Shown: positions 13,816 through 21,434 of the stretch, piece after piece
Layout: each line of letters starts with the position of its first letter
Numbering within the stretch: position 1 is the stretch's first letter
From: F23-B02 sp946405205
Lineage (GTDB): Bacteria > Bacillota > Clostridia > Oscillospirales > Oscillospiraceae
NCBI GenBank assembly: GCA_946405205.1
Contig: CAMJGL010000025.1
Span: 1-21,434 of the forward strand
DNA: 21,434 bases
Direction of reading: 5' to 3'
Position numbers and translations under genes: made by a program
The notes under the pieces: model-generated
What the model was told of the DNA's origin: nothing
Seen by the model: only the letters and a program-made list of their open reading frames with translations
The model's database searches: none

Positions 13816-14583
13816 ATGAAAGTAGTAATCTGCTATAAACTCGTACCCGACGTGTCCAATGTCAAGGTAAAGGCAGACCGGACACTTGATCTGACTGAGT
13901 GTGAGTGGTCCATCAGCCAGTATGATCTAAATGCTGCGGAAGCGGCAAACAGGCTTGTTGAAGCCAACGAAGGCAGCACGCTCACCGCGCTGACCGCCGG
14001 AGGGGAGATCACCGAAAACTCCAAGCTTCGCAAGGCGATCCTGGCAAGGGGCCCGCACGATCTGACCATCGTCAGAGATGATGCCGTCGCATCAGCCGAC
14101 AGCTTTGCCACGGCAAAGGTCCTCGCCGCTGCGATCAAAAAGCTCGGCGACGTTGATGTTGTCGTGTTCGGAGAAGGCTCGGGCGATATGTATGTTCAGC
14201 AGACAGGCAATATGGTAGGAGCAATGCTCGGCTGGAGCACCGTTAACTCCGTAAATGCTATGAGCCTGTCCGACGGCAAGCTCCGGGTTGGCCGCCTCAT
14301 TGAAGAGTGCAACGAAAACCTCGAAGTCGAGCTTCCCGCCGTTATCAGTGTTACCAGCGATATCTGCCCGCCGAGGATCGCCTCCATGCGTGATATCCTT
14401 GCTGCAGGCAAGAAGCCCTGTCAGGTATGGACCTGCGAAGAGATCGGCGCCGGCGTCGAGAACAAGTCCGAAACCGAGAGCATCCTGGCACCCGTCCAGA
14501 CCGACAGAAAGAAGATCGTCCACGGCGTCGGCGATGAGGACCATGTAAACGCAGTAGCCGCACAGCTTCGCGCACTTATGTAA
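13816..14583 (+). CDS. fixA: FixA-like electron transfer flavoprotein beta subunit
   Basis: A 255-aa ETF-beta subunit close to FixA/YdiQ of the E. coli carnitine system rather than to the etfB at 5572. Marks shared with FixA: KLVPD near the start, ISQYDLNAAEAA (34-45), ARGPHDL, GEGSGDMYVQQ and VTSDICPPRIASMRDILAAGKKP. With FixB it passes electrons to the CaiA-like reductase encoded 43 bp upstream. Two ATG codons stand in a row at 13813 and 13816. I prefer the second, because AAGGA (13804-13808) is then seven bases away and the protein starts MKVVICYK as FixA proteins do; the first is possible. No fixC or fixX is present to feed electrons from a quinone or ferredoxin. Confidence 0.93.
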   Translation: MKVVICYKLVPDVSNVKVKADRTLDLTECEWSISQYDLNAAEAANRLVEANEGSTLTALTAGGEITENSKLRKAILARGPHDLTIVRDDAVASADSFATAKVLAAAIKKLGDVDVVVFGEGSGDMYVQQTGNMVGAMLGWSTVNSVNAMSLSDGKLRVGRLIEECNENLEVELPAVISVTSDICPPRIASMRDILAAGKKPCQVWTCEEIGAGVENKSETESILAPVQTDRKKIVHGVGDEDHVNAVAAQLRALM

Positions 14584-14596
14584 GGAGGAAGATAAA

Positions 14597-15505
14597 ATGA
14601 GTTTAAATAATGTTTTTGTTATCGCCTCCAAGCTCAGCAGCAGCTTTGCCCTTGGCACGGCAGCCACACAGTACGGCGAGAATGTAACGCTCGTCTACGC
14701 CGGAGAGAGAGACGGCGCGGTCAATGCCGATAAGGCGTATTACCTCGGTTCGCTGGAGGATAACACTTTTATTTCTTACATCCCCGAGATCGTCAGGCTC
14801 GTAAAAGAGAACAAGCCGGAGCTTGTGCTTGTTGAGCTTACGAAGAACGGACGCCTCGCGGCGGCACATATTGCGGTAGCTCTCGGTACCGGTGTACTTA
14901 CCGACGTCAGCGAGCTTTGCGCGGACGGCGGAAAGATAACAGGCAAGAGAATGGTCTACGGCGGCAGTGCGATCAAGACCGAAACAATAGCAGCCTCCGC
15001 TGTTGTGTGCATGTCCGCACAGGCCGAGAAGGATGCACAGCCCGTTCCGGCAGGGGAGGTCATTGACCTCAGCCCCGAAGGCTGCTGCGGAGTGAAATTT
15101 GAAGGCAAGACCTGCCGCGTGGTACAGGCGGTAAATCTCAATGCAGCTGCAAGAGTCGTGGGCGTCGGCCGCGGCTTTGCAAGCGAAGAAAGCCTGAGCA
15201 TTGCAAGGGACTTCGCGGCTGCCTTTGAAGCAGAGATCGGCTGCACCAGACCCATCGCGGAAGAAGAACGCTGGCTGCCCGCGGAACGCTATATCGGTGT
15301 TTCCGGCGTTATGATCAAGCCCGCTGTTTACGTTGCCGCCGGCATTTCCGGCCAGGTTCAGCACACCGTCGGAGTAAATGAGGCAGGACTCATCGTTGCA
15401 ATAAACAAGGATGAGCACGCACCCATTTTCAGCAACTGCGACTACGGCATAATCGGTGATGTTGCGGAAGTACTTCCGCTGCTGACCGAAAAACTCAAGG
15501 CATAA
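14597..15505 (+). CDS. fixB: FixB-like electron transfer flavoprotein alpha subunit
   Basis: A 302-aa ETF-alpha subunit of FixB type. RMVYGGSAIKTE (about 118-129) and RPIAEEERWLPAERYIGVSG match FixB of the carnitine pathway from memory. The FAD-binding signature continues with IKPAVYVAAGISGQVQHTVG and AINKDEHAPIFSNCDYGIIGD. It binds FAD and pairs with the FixA-like subunit, whose stop is 13 bases upstream. A full AAGGAGG SD overlaps that stop region. It is shorter than the minus-operon EtfA (330 aa), so the two alpha subunits belong to different ETF branches. Confidence 0.93.
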   Translation: MSLNNVFVIASKLSSSFALGTAATQYGENVTLVYAGERDGAVNADKAYYLGSLEDNTFISYIPEIVRLVKENKPELVLVELTKNGRLAAAHIAVALGTGVLTDVSELCADGGKITGKRMVYGGSAIKTETIAASAVVCMSAQAEKDAQPVPAGEVIDLSPEGCCGVKFEGKTCRVVQAVNLNAAARVVGVGRGFASEESLSIARDFAAAFEAEIGCTRPIAEEERWLPAERYIGVSGVMIKPAVYVAAGISGQVQHTVGVNEAGLIVAINKDEHAPIFSNCDYGIIGDVAEVLPLLTEKLKA

Positions 15506-15527
15506 ATTAAGGCACAGGAGGCGGGAA

Positions 15528-15546
15528 GCGGCCGGCAGACGGCCGC
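15528..15546 (+). other. GC-rich hairpin after the FixB-like gene
   Basis: GCGGCCG (15528-15534) and CGGCCGC (15540-15546) form a perfect 7-bp stem with a GCAGA loop, and a smaller CCCG/CGGG stem follows. There is no T-run, so it is not an intrinsic terminator. It may protect the 3' end of the acd-fixAB part of the transcript. Confidence 0.45.
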
Positions 15547-15560
15547 CCCGTACTCCGGGC

Positions 15561-15694
15561 CTGACATACTACCCAACCCCACAAAAATACCACTTATTGT
15601 TAAAGTTTTGGCTTTAACAAACACCCCCACCCAAACCATCAGCCAATCGAAAACTTTACCCCACCCGAACAATCATACACCCACAAACTTTAAC
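15561..15694 (+). promoter_or_regulatory. C-rich, G-poor leader of the permease gene with competing hairpins
   Basis: By hand count 15561-15690 has 47 C and 8 G, the skew of a Rho-loading (rut) region. GTTAAAG (15599-15605) pairs with CTTTAAC (15612-15618) as a local hairpin. The same strand can instead pair with AAAACTTTA (15650-15658; 9 bp) or with AAACTTTAAC (15685-15694; 10 bp), the latter ending 11 bases before the permease SD. The pairings exclude each other, which suggests regulation of the permease. No -35/-10 promoter was found here. Confidence 0.4.
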
Positions 15695-15717
15695 CGAATT
15701 TTTTAAGGAGAAATAAT

Positions 15718-17058
15718 ATGTTAGGAATAATCGGAATTATTCTCGCGGTTTCACTGTTCGTATTTATGGCCATCAAGGGCTACAACATGATTCTCGGCGC
15801 TATTCTCGCAACAATCGTTATGGTAGTTTGCAACGGCCTCCCCATTTACGATACAGTCATGGGAACTTACGTCGCGGCAGAAGGCGCGCAGGCTGCCGGC
15901 TTCATGACCTTCATGGCCGGCTTTATCAAGAGCTACCTGCTGCTGTTTGTCCTCAGTTCTCTGCTCGGCAGGATCATGGCTGACGGCGGCGCGGCGCGCA
16001 GGATCGCACTGAGTGCGGCAAAGCTCGTCAACAATGCCAGCGAGGCAAACAAGAAGTTTGCGTGCGCAGCACTCGTCCCCGTACTTTACTTCATCCTCAG
16101 CTATGTGGGTATCTCCGGCTTCGTTCTCGTTTTCACCATCATGCCCATAGCCAAGGAACTGTTTGAGAGCACCGATACTCCCTGGCGTATGTACTGCTTC
16201 GGCGGTCCCCAGGCTGTCGGCGCCACCTTCCTGGTAGGCTCTCTGCAGGCAGGCAACATCTATGCTTCCGACGTTTGCGGCACCACCACCATGGCAGGCG
16301 TTCTGCCCTCCCTCGTTGCTATCGCGGTTTGGATCGTAGTCACTATCTTCCTGCTCCGCTTCATGCTCAAGAAGTCCGTTGCAAAGGGCGAGGGCTTCCT
16401 CACCGACGGCGCGGCGATCAAGGCATCCGCAAGCGCCGCTCAGCTTCCCGATGATCAGCTTCCCAACTTCTGGGTGTCCATCCTGCCCCTCGTTCTCGTC
16501 ATCGTACTGTCCGCAGCATTCAAGGTTCCCGTTATTCCCGCACTTCTCTACAGCTGCATCCTCGCAATTCTCCTGTTCTGGAAGAACATCTCCAAGACCC
16601 TCAAGAGCACTCTCACCAACGGTATCACCAGCTGCTTCGGCGCAGTCTTCACCGTTGCCGCGACCTTCGCAATGGGCTCTGTTATCAAGATCCTCCCCGC
16701 ATTCGGCTCCATCATGACCGCATTCAACGCTCTGCCCGGCCTGCTCGGCGGCGTTGGCCTCACCGTTCTGTCCGCATTCATCATGGCTTCCGCATCCTCC
16801 AACATCGCTGCATTCGGCTCCACCATCCTTGAGAGCTTCACCAATGCAGGTCTGGAGAACGGTGTTGCTCACCGTCTGATGACCATCAACGGCTTCTCCT
16901 GCATGGGACCGCACAACGCGGGCATTGCAAACGCGACTGCCGTTACCAAGATCCAGTACAAGCGCTGCCTGACTGTTTACATGCTCGCAACATGGGTACC
17001 CGGCGGCTGCGCGGCTATCGTCACTGTGGCACTTGCAGCCCTTGGCGTGTTCGGTTAA
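15718..17058 (+). CDS. GntP-family organic acid permease
   Basis: A 446-aa polytopic inner-membrane protein with about a dozen hydrophobic segments, from MLGIIGIILAVSLFVF at the N terminus to VALAALGVFG at the C terminus. The overall pattern fits the GntP (gluconate:H+ symporter) family: the opening ILAVSLFVFMAIKGYN, the PVLYFILSYVGISGFV block near 120-135, and a conserved tail around ASASSNIAAFGS and GPHNAGIANATAVTK. Relatives carry gluconate and other hydroxy-carboxylates. It takes the place held by the betaine transporter CaiT in carnitine operons, so the substrate is probably a plain carboxylate. SD TAAGGAGA is a few bases before the ATG. The gene follows a 212-base leader with unusual structure. 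Confidence 0.85.
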   Translation: MLGIIGIILAVSLFVFMAIKGYNMILGAILATIVMVVCNGLPIYDTVMGTYVAAEGAQAAGFMTFMAGFIKSYLLLFVLSSLLGRIMADGGAARRIALSAAKLVNNASEANKKFACAALVPVLYFILSYVGISGFVLVFTIMPIAKELFESTDTPWRMYCFGGPQAVGATFLVGSLQAGNIYASDVCGTTTMAGVLPSLVAIAVWIVVTIFLLRFMLKKSVAKGEGFLTDGAAIKASASAAQLPDDQLPNFWVSILPLVLVIVLSAAFKVPVIPALLYSCILAILLFWKNISKTLKSTLTNGITSCFGAVFTVAATFAMGSVIKILPAFGSIMTAFNALPGLLGGVGLTVLSAFIMASASSNIAAFGSTILESFTNAGLENGVAHRLMTINGFSCMGPHNAGIANATAVTKIQYKRCLTVYMLATWVPGGCAAIVTVALAALGVFG

Positions 17059-17069
17059 TTGCCCTCTGA

Positions 17070-17139
17070 AAGCAGGCACTGATTCTGCTTGAAGCGCATC
17101 GGCCTGCTTGCGGTAATTGCTCTGTAAGCAGGCTTTTTT
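17070..17139 (+). terminator. Terminator with a competing antiterminator arm, between permease and CoA-transferase genes
   Basis: GCCTGCTT (17102-17109) and AAGCAGGC (17126-17133) form an 8-bp stem followed by six T, an intrinsic terminator. An upstream AAGCAGGC (17070-17077) can pair perfectly with the same GCCTGCTT, which would break the terminator. It can also pair locally with CTGCTT (17085-17090). The layout can act as an on/off switch or as simple partial termination to lower expression of the downstream genes. Confidence 0.6.
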
Positions 17140-17166
17140 AAAAACATTTCTGAAAGGAGAAAACCT

Positions 17167-18387
17167 ATGAAGCCTCTGGAAGGCGTTAAAGTAGTTGATC
17201 TTTCGACCTATGTCGCTGCATCCTCCTGCGGAAGGATGATGGCTGACTGGGGTGCTGACGTAATAAAAGTCGAGTCACCTTCCGGCGACGGCTACCGCAA
17301 CTTCGGCCGCGCCTATAAGTGCCCCATTGATGATGACTGCAACCCTCTGTTTGACTCCCTCAACGCCAACAAGCGCGGCATCGTTCTTAACCTCAAGACC
17401 TCCGAAGGCATGGCGATCATGCACAAAATGCTCGAAACGGCTGACGTGTTCCTCACCAATACGAGAAACCAGTCTCTCGTTCCCCTCGGCCTTGACTACG
17501 AGACCCTGATGCAGAAGTATCCCCGACTTGTTATCGCGAACCTCTCCGCATACGGCGAGAAGGGACCTGAGGTAAACCGCCCCGGCTATGACACCATGTC
17601 CCTTTGGACACGCTGCGGCTTCACTCATGACATATCCCTCATTAACGAGGGACACTATGCACCCACTCTGCCCCTCATGGGTACGGGCGATATCCCCGTT
17701 GCCATGGGCCTTATGGCAGCAATAAATGCGGCACTGCTGGCAAGAGAAAAGACCGGCAAGGGCGACCGCGTTGCGCTCAGCCTGATGGGCACCGGCCTCT
17801 GGATGGGCTCACAGATGATAGAGAGCACCCAGTTCGGACACGTTTACCCCAAAAACCGCTATACCCAGTCTCCCGTAGGCGCTGCATATGAGTGCTCCGA
17901 CGGTACCTGGTTCAACTGCAATGTTGTAAACTTCCCGAAGGATTACCCCAACTTCCTGCGCCTTATGAACCATACCGAGCTGCTTGACGATCCTGTCTAC
18001 AACAACAGACCCAGCATGAACAAGCCCGAAGTAGCAGAGCATCTGTACAAGACCTTCGCAGCCGAGTTCATCAAGCAGCCCGCTTCCTACTGGAAGGAAC
18101 AGTTTGAGCTCAACGACCTGTGCTACGAGGTCGTCGGCACCTTCAAGGGCGCCCTCGAAGACCCCACTGCATGGGAGAATGACTTCCTGTTCAGAATGAA
18201 GCACGACAACGGCACCGAGAGCACCCTTGTGCGTCCTTCGATGACGAGCGTTAACCTCGGACTTCCCGAGTACAACAGAGCGCCCAAGCTCGGCGAGCAT
18301 ACTAAGGAAGTTCTGGCTGAGTACGGTTACACGGCAGAGCAGATCGAGGAGTTCTGCACTTCCGGAGCCGCGAAGCAGCGTGCGTGA
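17167..18387 (+). CDS. CaiB/BaiF (family III) CoA-transferase, first of tandem pair
   Basis: A 406-aa family III CoA-transferase. It has the family N terminus PLEGVKVVDLS and GADVIKVESP (29-38), a SAYGEKGPEVNRPGYDT segment (128-143) and the likely catalytic D175 in LMGTGDIPVA. The C-terminal EHTKEVLAEYGYTAEQIEE tail is also typical. It follows the attenuator-like hairpin at 17070-17139, with SD AAAGGAG seven bases before the ATG. The gene directly downstream is a clear paralog with the same domain order, so a tandem duplication with divergence is likely. In the cai pathway one CaiB recycles CoA from the reduced product to the incoming acid. Two copies here may serve two different acids or form a heteromeric enzyme. 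Confidence 0.93.
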   Translation: MKPLEGVKVVDLSTYVAASSCGRMMADWGADVIKVESPSGDGYRNFGRAYKCPIDDDCNPLFDSLNANKRGIVLNLKTSEGMAIMHKMLETADVFLTNTRNQSLVPLGLDYETLMQKYPRLVIANLSAYGEKGPEVNRPGYDTMSLWTRCGFTHDISLINEGHYAPTLPLMGTGDIPVAMGLMAAINAALLAREKTGKGDRVALSLMGTGLWMGSQMIESTQFGHVYPKNRYTQSPVGAAYECSDGTWFNCNVVNFPKDYPNFLRLMNHTELLDDPVYNNRPSMNKPEVAEHLYKTFAAEFIKQPASYWKEQFELNDLCYEVVGTFKGALEDPTAWENDFLFRMKHDNGTESTLVRPSMTSVNLGLPEYNRAPKLGEHTKEVLAEYGYTAEQIEEFCTSGAAKQRA

Positions 18388-18425
18388 TCTTAAATAGTAA
18401 CCGATAATTATTGGAGGATAATACT

Positions 18426-19667
18426 ATGGCAATTAATGGACCTCTTAACGGAGTAACAGTGGTCGAGCTCGGCAACCAGGTCGCAGCCGCAACCTGCACC
18501 CGCATGATGGCGGATCTCGGCGCAAACATCATCAAAGTCGAAAACACTGCCGGCGGCGACACCTACCGTGCATGGCCGCGTGCCATCGGCGCACCGATCG
18601 AAGATGACTTCAACCCCATATTCGACGTTCTCAACGCAAACAAGAGAGCGATCTCGCTGGACCTCAAGAGCGCCGACGGACTGAAGGTCATGAACAGCAT
18701 CCTTGAGAAGGCTGACATATTCATCACCAACGTCAGGACCAAGGGTCTGAGCCACATGGGTCTTGATTACGACTCTCTCAAAGTGAAGTTCCCCAAGCTC
18801 ATCATGGGTCAGCAGGTCGGCTACGGCGAGAAAGGCCCCGATAAGGACAAGCCCGGCTATGACAACACCGCGTTCTGGGCAAGAAGCGGCTTCCTGTACG
18901 GCCAGAAGGTCAACTTTGACGATTCGGACGTCGAGTCTTACCCCGTATACATGCCCATGGGCATGGGCGACACCGCCTGCGCGATGAGCATGATGGCAGG
19001 CTGCATGGCGGCACTGCTGCACGCACGCGCCACCGGCGAGGGCGACAGGATTGTTATCCCCCTCTACGGCACAGCAATGTGGATGGCAAACATCCAGATC
19101 GACGGCACCCAGTGCGGCTATGAGTATCCGAAGACCCGCAACAATTCCAGCCCCTTCGGCGCACCCTACAAGTGCAAGGACGGACGCTGGTTCATGCCTC
19201 AGGTCGCAAACTTTGCCAAAGACGTGCACAAGTTCTTCAAGTGCATCGGCGTAGAGGATATGGAAGAAAACCCCGCATACCTCGTGCGCCCCAACTACAA
19301 CAAAGTGGAGTTCAACGCACCGGTCATCGCACGCTTTGAGAAGATCTTCGCCCAGAAGACTGCCGACGAGTGGTGTGACGAGTTCAGAAAGTACGACCTG
19401 TGCTTTGAGAAGCTCTACACCTATGAGGAAGTCCTCGTTGACGAGACTGCCGTTGTGAACGACTACGTATACACCATGCAGTATCCCAACGGCAAGAGCT
19501 TCAAGATGGTTCGCCCGAACATCCGCTCCGAACGCACCGGTATTGTTGAGATAAAGCAGGGACCCATGCTCGGCGAGCATACGGTCGAGCTTATGAAAGA
19601 ATACGGCTATTCGGATGAAGAGATCGAGAAAATGCTTGCCGAAGGAGCCGTAAAGCAGCACGACTGA
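18426..19667 (+). CDS. CaiB/BaiF (family III) CoA-transferase, second of tandem pair
   Basis: A 413-aa paralog of the gene just upstream: NGVTVVELGNQVAAATC at the start, GANIIKVEN (32-40), VGYGEKGPDKDKPGYDNTAFW (131-151) and the likely catalytic D182 in PMGMGDTACA. It ends with EHTVELMKEYGYSDEEIEKML, close in wording to its neighbour. I start at ATG 18426 because GGAGGA (18413-18418) is seven bases upstream. The 38-base gap from the first copy has no promoter or terminator, so the two are co-transcribed. Differences near the N terminus and around residue 160 suggest different substrate preference. Exact substrates are unknown. Confidence 0.93.
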   Translation: MAINGPLNGVTVVELGNQVAAATCTRMMADLGANIIKVENTAGGDTYRAWPRAIGAPIEDDFNPIFDVLNANKRAISLDLKSADGLKVMNSILEKADIFITNVRTKGLSHMGLDYDSLKVKFPKLIMGQQVGYGEKGPDKDKPGYDNTAFWARSGFLYGQKVNFDDSDVESYPVYMPMGMGDTACAMSMMAGCMAALLHARATGEGDRIVIPLYGTAMWMANIQIDGTQCGYEYPKTRNNSSPFGAPYKCKDGRWFMPQVANFAKDVHKFFKCIGVEDMEENPAYLVRPNYNKVEFNAPVIARFEKIFAQKTADEWCDEFRKYDLCFEKLYTYEEVLVDETAVVNDYVYTMQYPNGKSFKMVRPNIRSERTGIVEIKQGPMLGEHTVELMKEYGYSDEEIEKMLAEGAVKQHD

Positions 19668-19742
19668 GTTCCGGCAATACCCCTGTGATTTGCCGCTGCA
19701 GTTTTTTCAAACTGACGACATAAAAAAATAAGAGGCAAGGAC

Positions 19743-21305
19743 ATGGAAAATAATCATATCTTTTCCAAGGCAACAGGCTTTGGCCAGATAGCGGACAGTA
19801 CGATCGCACGATGCCCCGAGCGTGAAGCTATCGTATATAAGGACTGGCGTATCACTTACGGCGAGATGGGCTCGCTTATAAACAGGACGGCCCGCTATCT
19901 TCAGGCCGAGGGGCTTAAAAAGGGCGACCGCATTTCGGTCATCTCGCGAAACTGCCCCGAGTGCCTGCTCATAGAGCTTGCTGCGCTGAAGCTGGGCATA
20001 ATCCCCGTCAGGATCAACTGGAGACTTGCACCTGAAGAGATGGAGTACATCATCGACCTCAACGACGTCAACATGGTGTTTTACCGTCCCGAGAATCCCG
20101 AATGGGGCAGGGCTCTGCGCGAGCACTACAGCCAGCCCGGACATTCTCACAAGACTTTCATAAATCTTGATGACACAAAGCAGCAGTCAATTCTGTACGA
20201 CCTTGTCATGGGATACTCCGACGGGCACATCGAAATGCAGATCGATCCCGAGGATGAAGCCGTGCGCATGCATACGAGCGGAACGACCGGCAAGCCCAAG
20301 TGCGTCGTTTACACGCACGGCGGTATGATAGGCGAGATAGAGAGCGTAAAGCATATCTATGAGTACACCGACGGTCAGCGCTATCAGTTCATAGCACAGC
20401 TTTTCCACACTGCATGCATCGGCGCATACCTGTCCCTGTGCACCGGCGGCACGCTGGTGCTGATGGACAGATTTGATCCAACAAATTACATGCAGACCCT
20501 TATTGATGAGCATATCACCGCTATAAGCGTAGTCCCGACGGTACTCAAGTGGATACTTGACGAGGCGGAAAAGCACGATTATGACCTCAGCGAACTGCGC
20601 GTGATCCGCTATTCGACCTGCCCTATACCGCCGGAAACTCTGCGCCGTGCGATGGAAAAGCTCAACTGCAATTTCTATCAGTCCTACGGCATGACGGAGA
20701 TGGGAAGCATAGTGACCGCACTCGTGGCCGAGGATCACCTCAGCGACAACGGCGCACATCTCGACAGCGTAGGCCGTCCCATCCCGGGAGCCGAAATGAT
20801 GATAGCCGACGATGACGGGAACGAGTGTCCCACGGGCGTTGTAGGCGAGATCTATGTTAAGGGCCCCGGCCGTATGAAATTCTATCTCGGCCAGCCGGAG
20901 CTCACCGAAAAAGTGTTCCGGGGCGGATGGTATCACACCCATGACATGGGATTTATCGACGAATACGGTTATCTGCACATATCGGGACGCAGTGACGACA
21001 TGATTATCTCCGGCGGAGAAAACATCCATCCGGCAGAGATAACGAATGTCATCATGGCGCTGCCGGGCGTGTCAGAGGCGGCCGTATACGGACTGCCCGA
21101 CGATACATGGGGCGAGCGTGTCAAGGCGAGCGTGGTCATCTATCCCGACAGCACTCTGACGCCCGAAGATATCCGCGCTTACTGCAAGAAGAAGATCGCA
21201 GGCTTTAAGGTGCCCAAAGAGGTAGAGATCATTCCGGAGCTTCCCAAAACGCCGAGCGGCAAGGTGATACTTGCCGAACTGAAAAGGCGTTCACTTGAAA
21301 AGTAA
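19743..21305 (+). CDS. AMP-forming acyl-CoA ligase (ANL superfamily, CaiC position)
   Basis: A 520-aa adenylate-forming ligase that activates a carboxylic acid to its CoA thioester with ATP. Motifs: P-loop HTSGTTGKPK (about 177-186), YGMTE (A5), GWYHTHDMGF and HISGRSDDMIISGGENIHP (A7/A8 hinge), and the catalytic lysine motif KTPSGKV near residue 507. No signal peptide is seen. It occupies the position of CaiC in a carnitine-type operon and would prime the CoA-transferase cycle with the first acyl-CoA. The substrate pocket cannot be interpreted from sequence. The SD is weak (GAGG at 19732-19735 or AAGG at 19737-19740). The 75-base gap upstream holds a small A/T hairpin (CAGTTT/AAACTG, 19699-19714) and no convincing terminator. 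Confidence 0.93.
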   Translation: MENNHIFSKATGFGQIADSTIARCPEREAIVYKDWRITYGEMGSLINRTARYLQAEGLKKGDRISVISRNCPECLLIELAALKLGIIPVRINWRLAPEEMEYIIDLNDVNMVFYRPENPEWGRALREHYSQPGHSHKTFINLDDTKQQSILYDLVMGYSDGHIEMQIDPEDEAVRMHTSGTTGKPKCVVYTHGGMIGEIESVKHIYEYTDGQRYQFIAQLFHTACIGAYLSLCTGGTLVLMDRFDPTNYMQTLIDEHITAISVVPTVLKWILDEAEKHDYDLSELRVIRYSTCPIPPETLRRAMEKLNCNFYQSYGMTEMGSIVTALVAEDHLSDNGAHLDSVGRPIPGAEMMIADDDGNECPTGVVGEIYVKGPGRMKFYLGQPELTEKVFRGGWYHTHDMGFIDEYGYLHISGRSDDMIISGGENIHPAEITNVIMALPGVSEAAVYGLPDDTWGERVKASVVIYPDSTLTPEDIRAYCKKKIAGFKVPKEVEIIPELPKTPSGKVILAELKRRSLEK

Positions 21306-21319
21306 CGGAGCGTAAACAA

Positions 21320-21434
21320 ATGATAAAAACAAAACTTACCGAACTGCTTGGCATAGAGTACCCCATCGTACAGAGCGGTATGCAGTGGCTGGCCGTTCCG
21401 CAGCTGGCCGCGGCGGTCTGCAATGCGGGCGGCA
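21320..21434 (+). CDS. NMO/FabK-family FMN oxidoreductase, 5' part (cut by window edge)
   Basis: The first 38 codons of a second nitronate monooxygenase/FabK-family gene, open to the end of the window. LGIEYPIVQSGMQW and AAAVCNAGG correspond to the N-terminal barrel start of the paralog at 7743-8723 (YPIFQGGMAW, AAVAEAGG). ATG 21320 follows the ligase stop by 14 bases with ACGGAG as SD, so it is part of the same operon. Catalytic residues lie outside the window. Each of the two sigma-54 operons thus carries one member of this family. Confidence 0.8.
   Translation, partial: MIKTKLTELLGIEYPIVQSGMQWLAVPQLAAAVCNAGG

Noticed and set aside
15751..17079. Very long open frames antisense to the permease, cysK and the CoA-transferase genes
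   Set aside because: They arise from the codon bias of the real genes. Their proteins are low-complexity or without family motifs and lack Shine-Dalgarno sites, whereas the opposite strand encodes clear families.
12609..21305. Annotation of the plus operon as a carnitine (cai) operon
   Set aside because: The reductase and ETF are CaiA/FixAB-like, but CaiD, CaiE, the CaiT betaine transporter and FixCX are missing and the permease is of GntP type, so the substrate should not be called carnitine.
1..21434. CRISPR arrays, insertion sequences, tRNA or rRNA genes, phage attachment sites
   Set aside because: No regularly spaced repeats, transposase-like frames, cloverleaf genes or long direct repeats were seen in reading the window.

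Overview
The window looks like an anaerobic, gut-type member of the Clostridia (Oscillospiraceae/Ruminococcaceae-like). The clues are Shine-Dalgarno-rich genes, moderately high GC, CaiA/ETF/CoA-transferase acyl-CoA chemistry, and a sigma-54 system of Firmicutes type. I cannot name the species from the sequence. There are no tRNA or rRNA genes, no CRISPR array and no insertion sequence. The window ends inside a gene.

Layout. Positions 1-1330 hold a cysteine synthase gene (cysK) with an elaborate leader: a strong promoter, an inverted-repeat operator, a 31-codon Cys/Met-rich leader peptide and a terminator-like hairpin. Positions 1346-2870 hold rpoN (sigma-54) on the minus strand. From about 10130 down to 2921 runs a minus-strand operon: CaiB-type CoA-transferase, NMO/FabK-type flavin enzyme, GlcD/lactate-dehydrogenase-type FAD enzyme, etfB, etfA, a metallo-beta-lactamase-fold hydrolase and coaD. 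Positions 10203-12212 hold a sigma-54-dependent activator (GAF/PAS, AAA+, Fis-type HTH). From 12536 to the right edge runs a plus-strand operon: CaiA-like acyl-CoA dehydrogenase, FixA-like etfB, FixB-like etfA, GntP-type permease, two CaiB-type CoA-transferases, an acyl-CoA ligase and a second NMO/FabK-type gene cut by the edge.

How it fits together. Both catabolic operons begin with textbook -24/-12 sigma-54 promoters: TTGGCACGGCTTTTGCT for the plus operon and TTGGCAAGGATTTTGCT for the minus operon. The activator gene lies between them and rpoN is just beyond the minus operon, so all the parts of one regulon sit in one place. The plus operon is the core of a carnitine-type (cai/fix) pathway without its hydratase (caiD), its betaine transporter (caiT) and fixCX. 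It has a GntP-family carboxylate permease instead. My inference is an unidentified organic acid that is imported, activated to its CoA thioester by ligase or CoA transfer, and reduced at a double bond by the CaiA-like enzyme using FixAB electrons. The minus operon, with a GlcD-type dehydrogenase and an ETF of the clostridial Bcd/bifurcating kind, could be the oxidative arm. Having coaD in the same transcript suggests that CoA supply is tied to this pathway.
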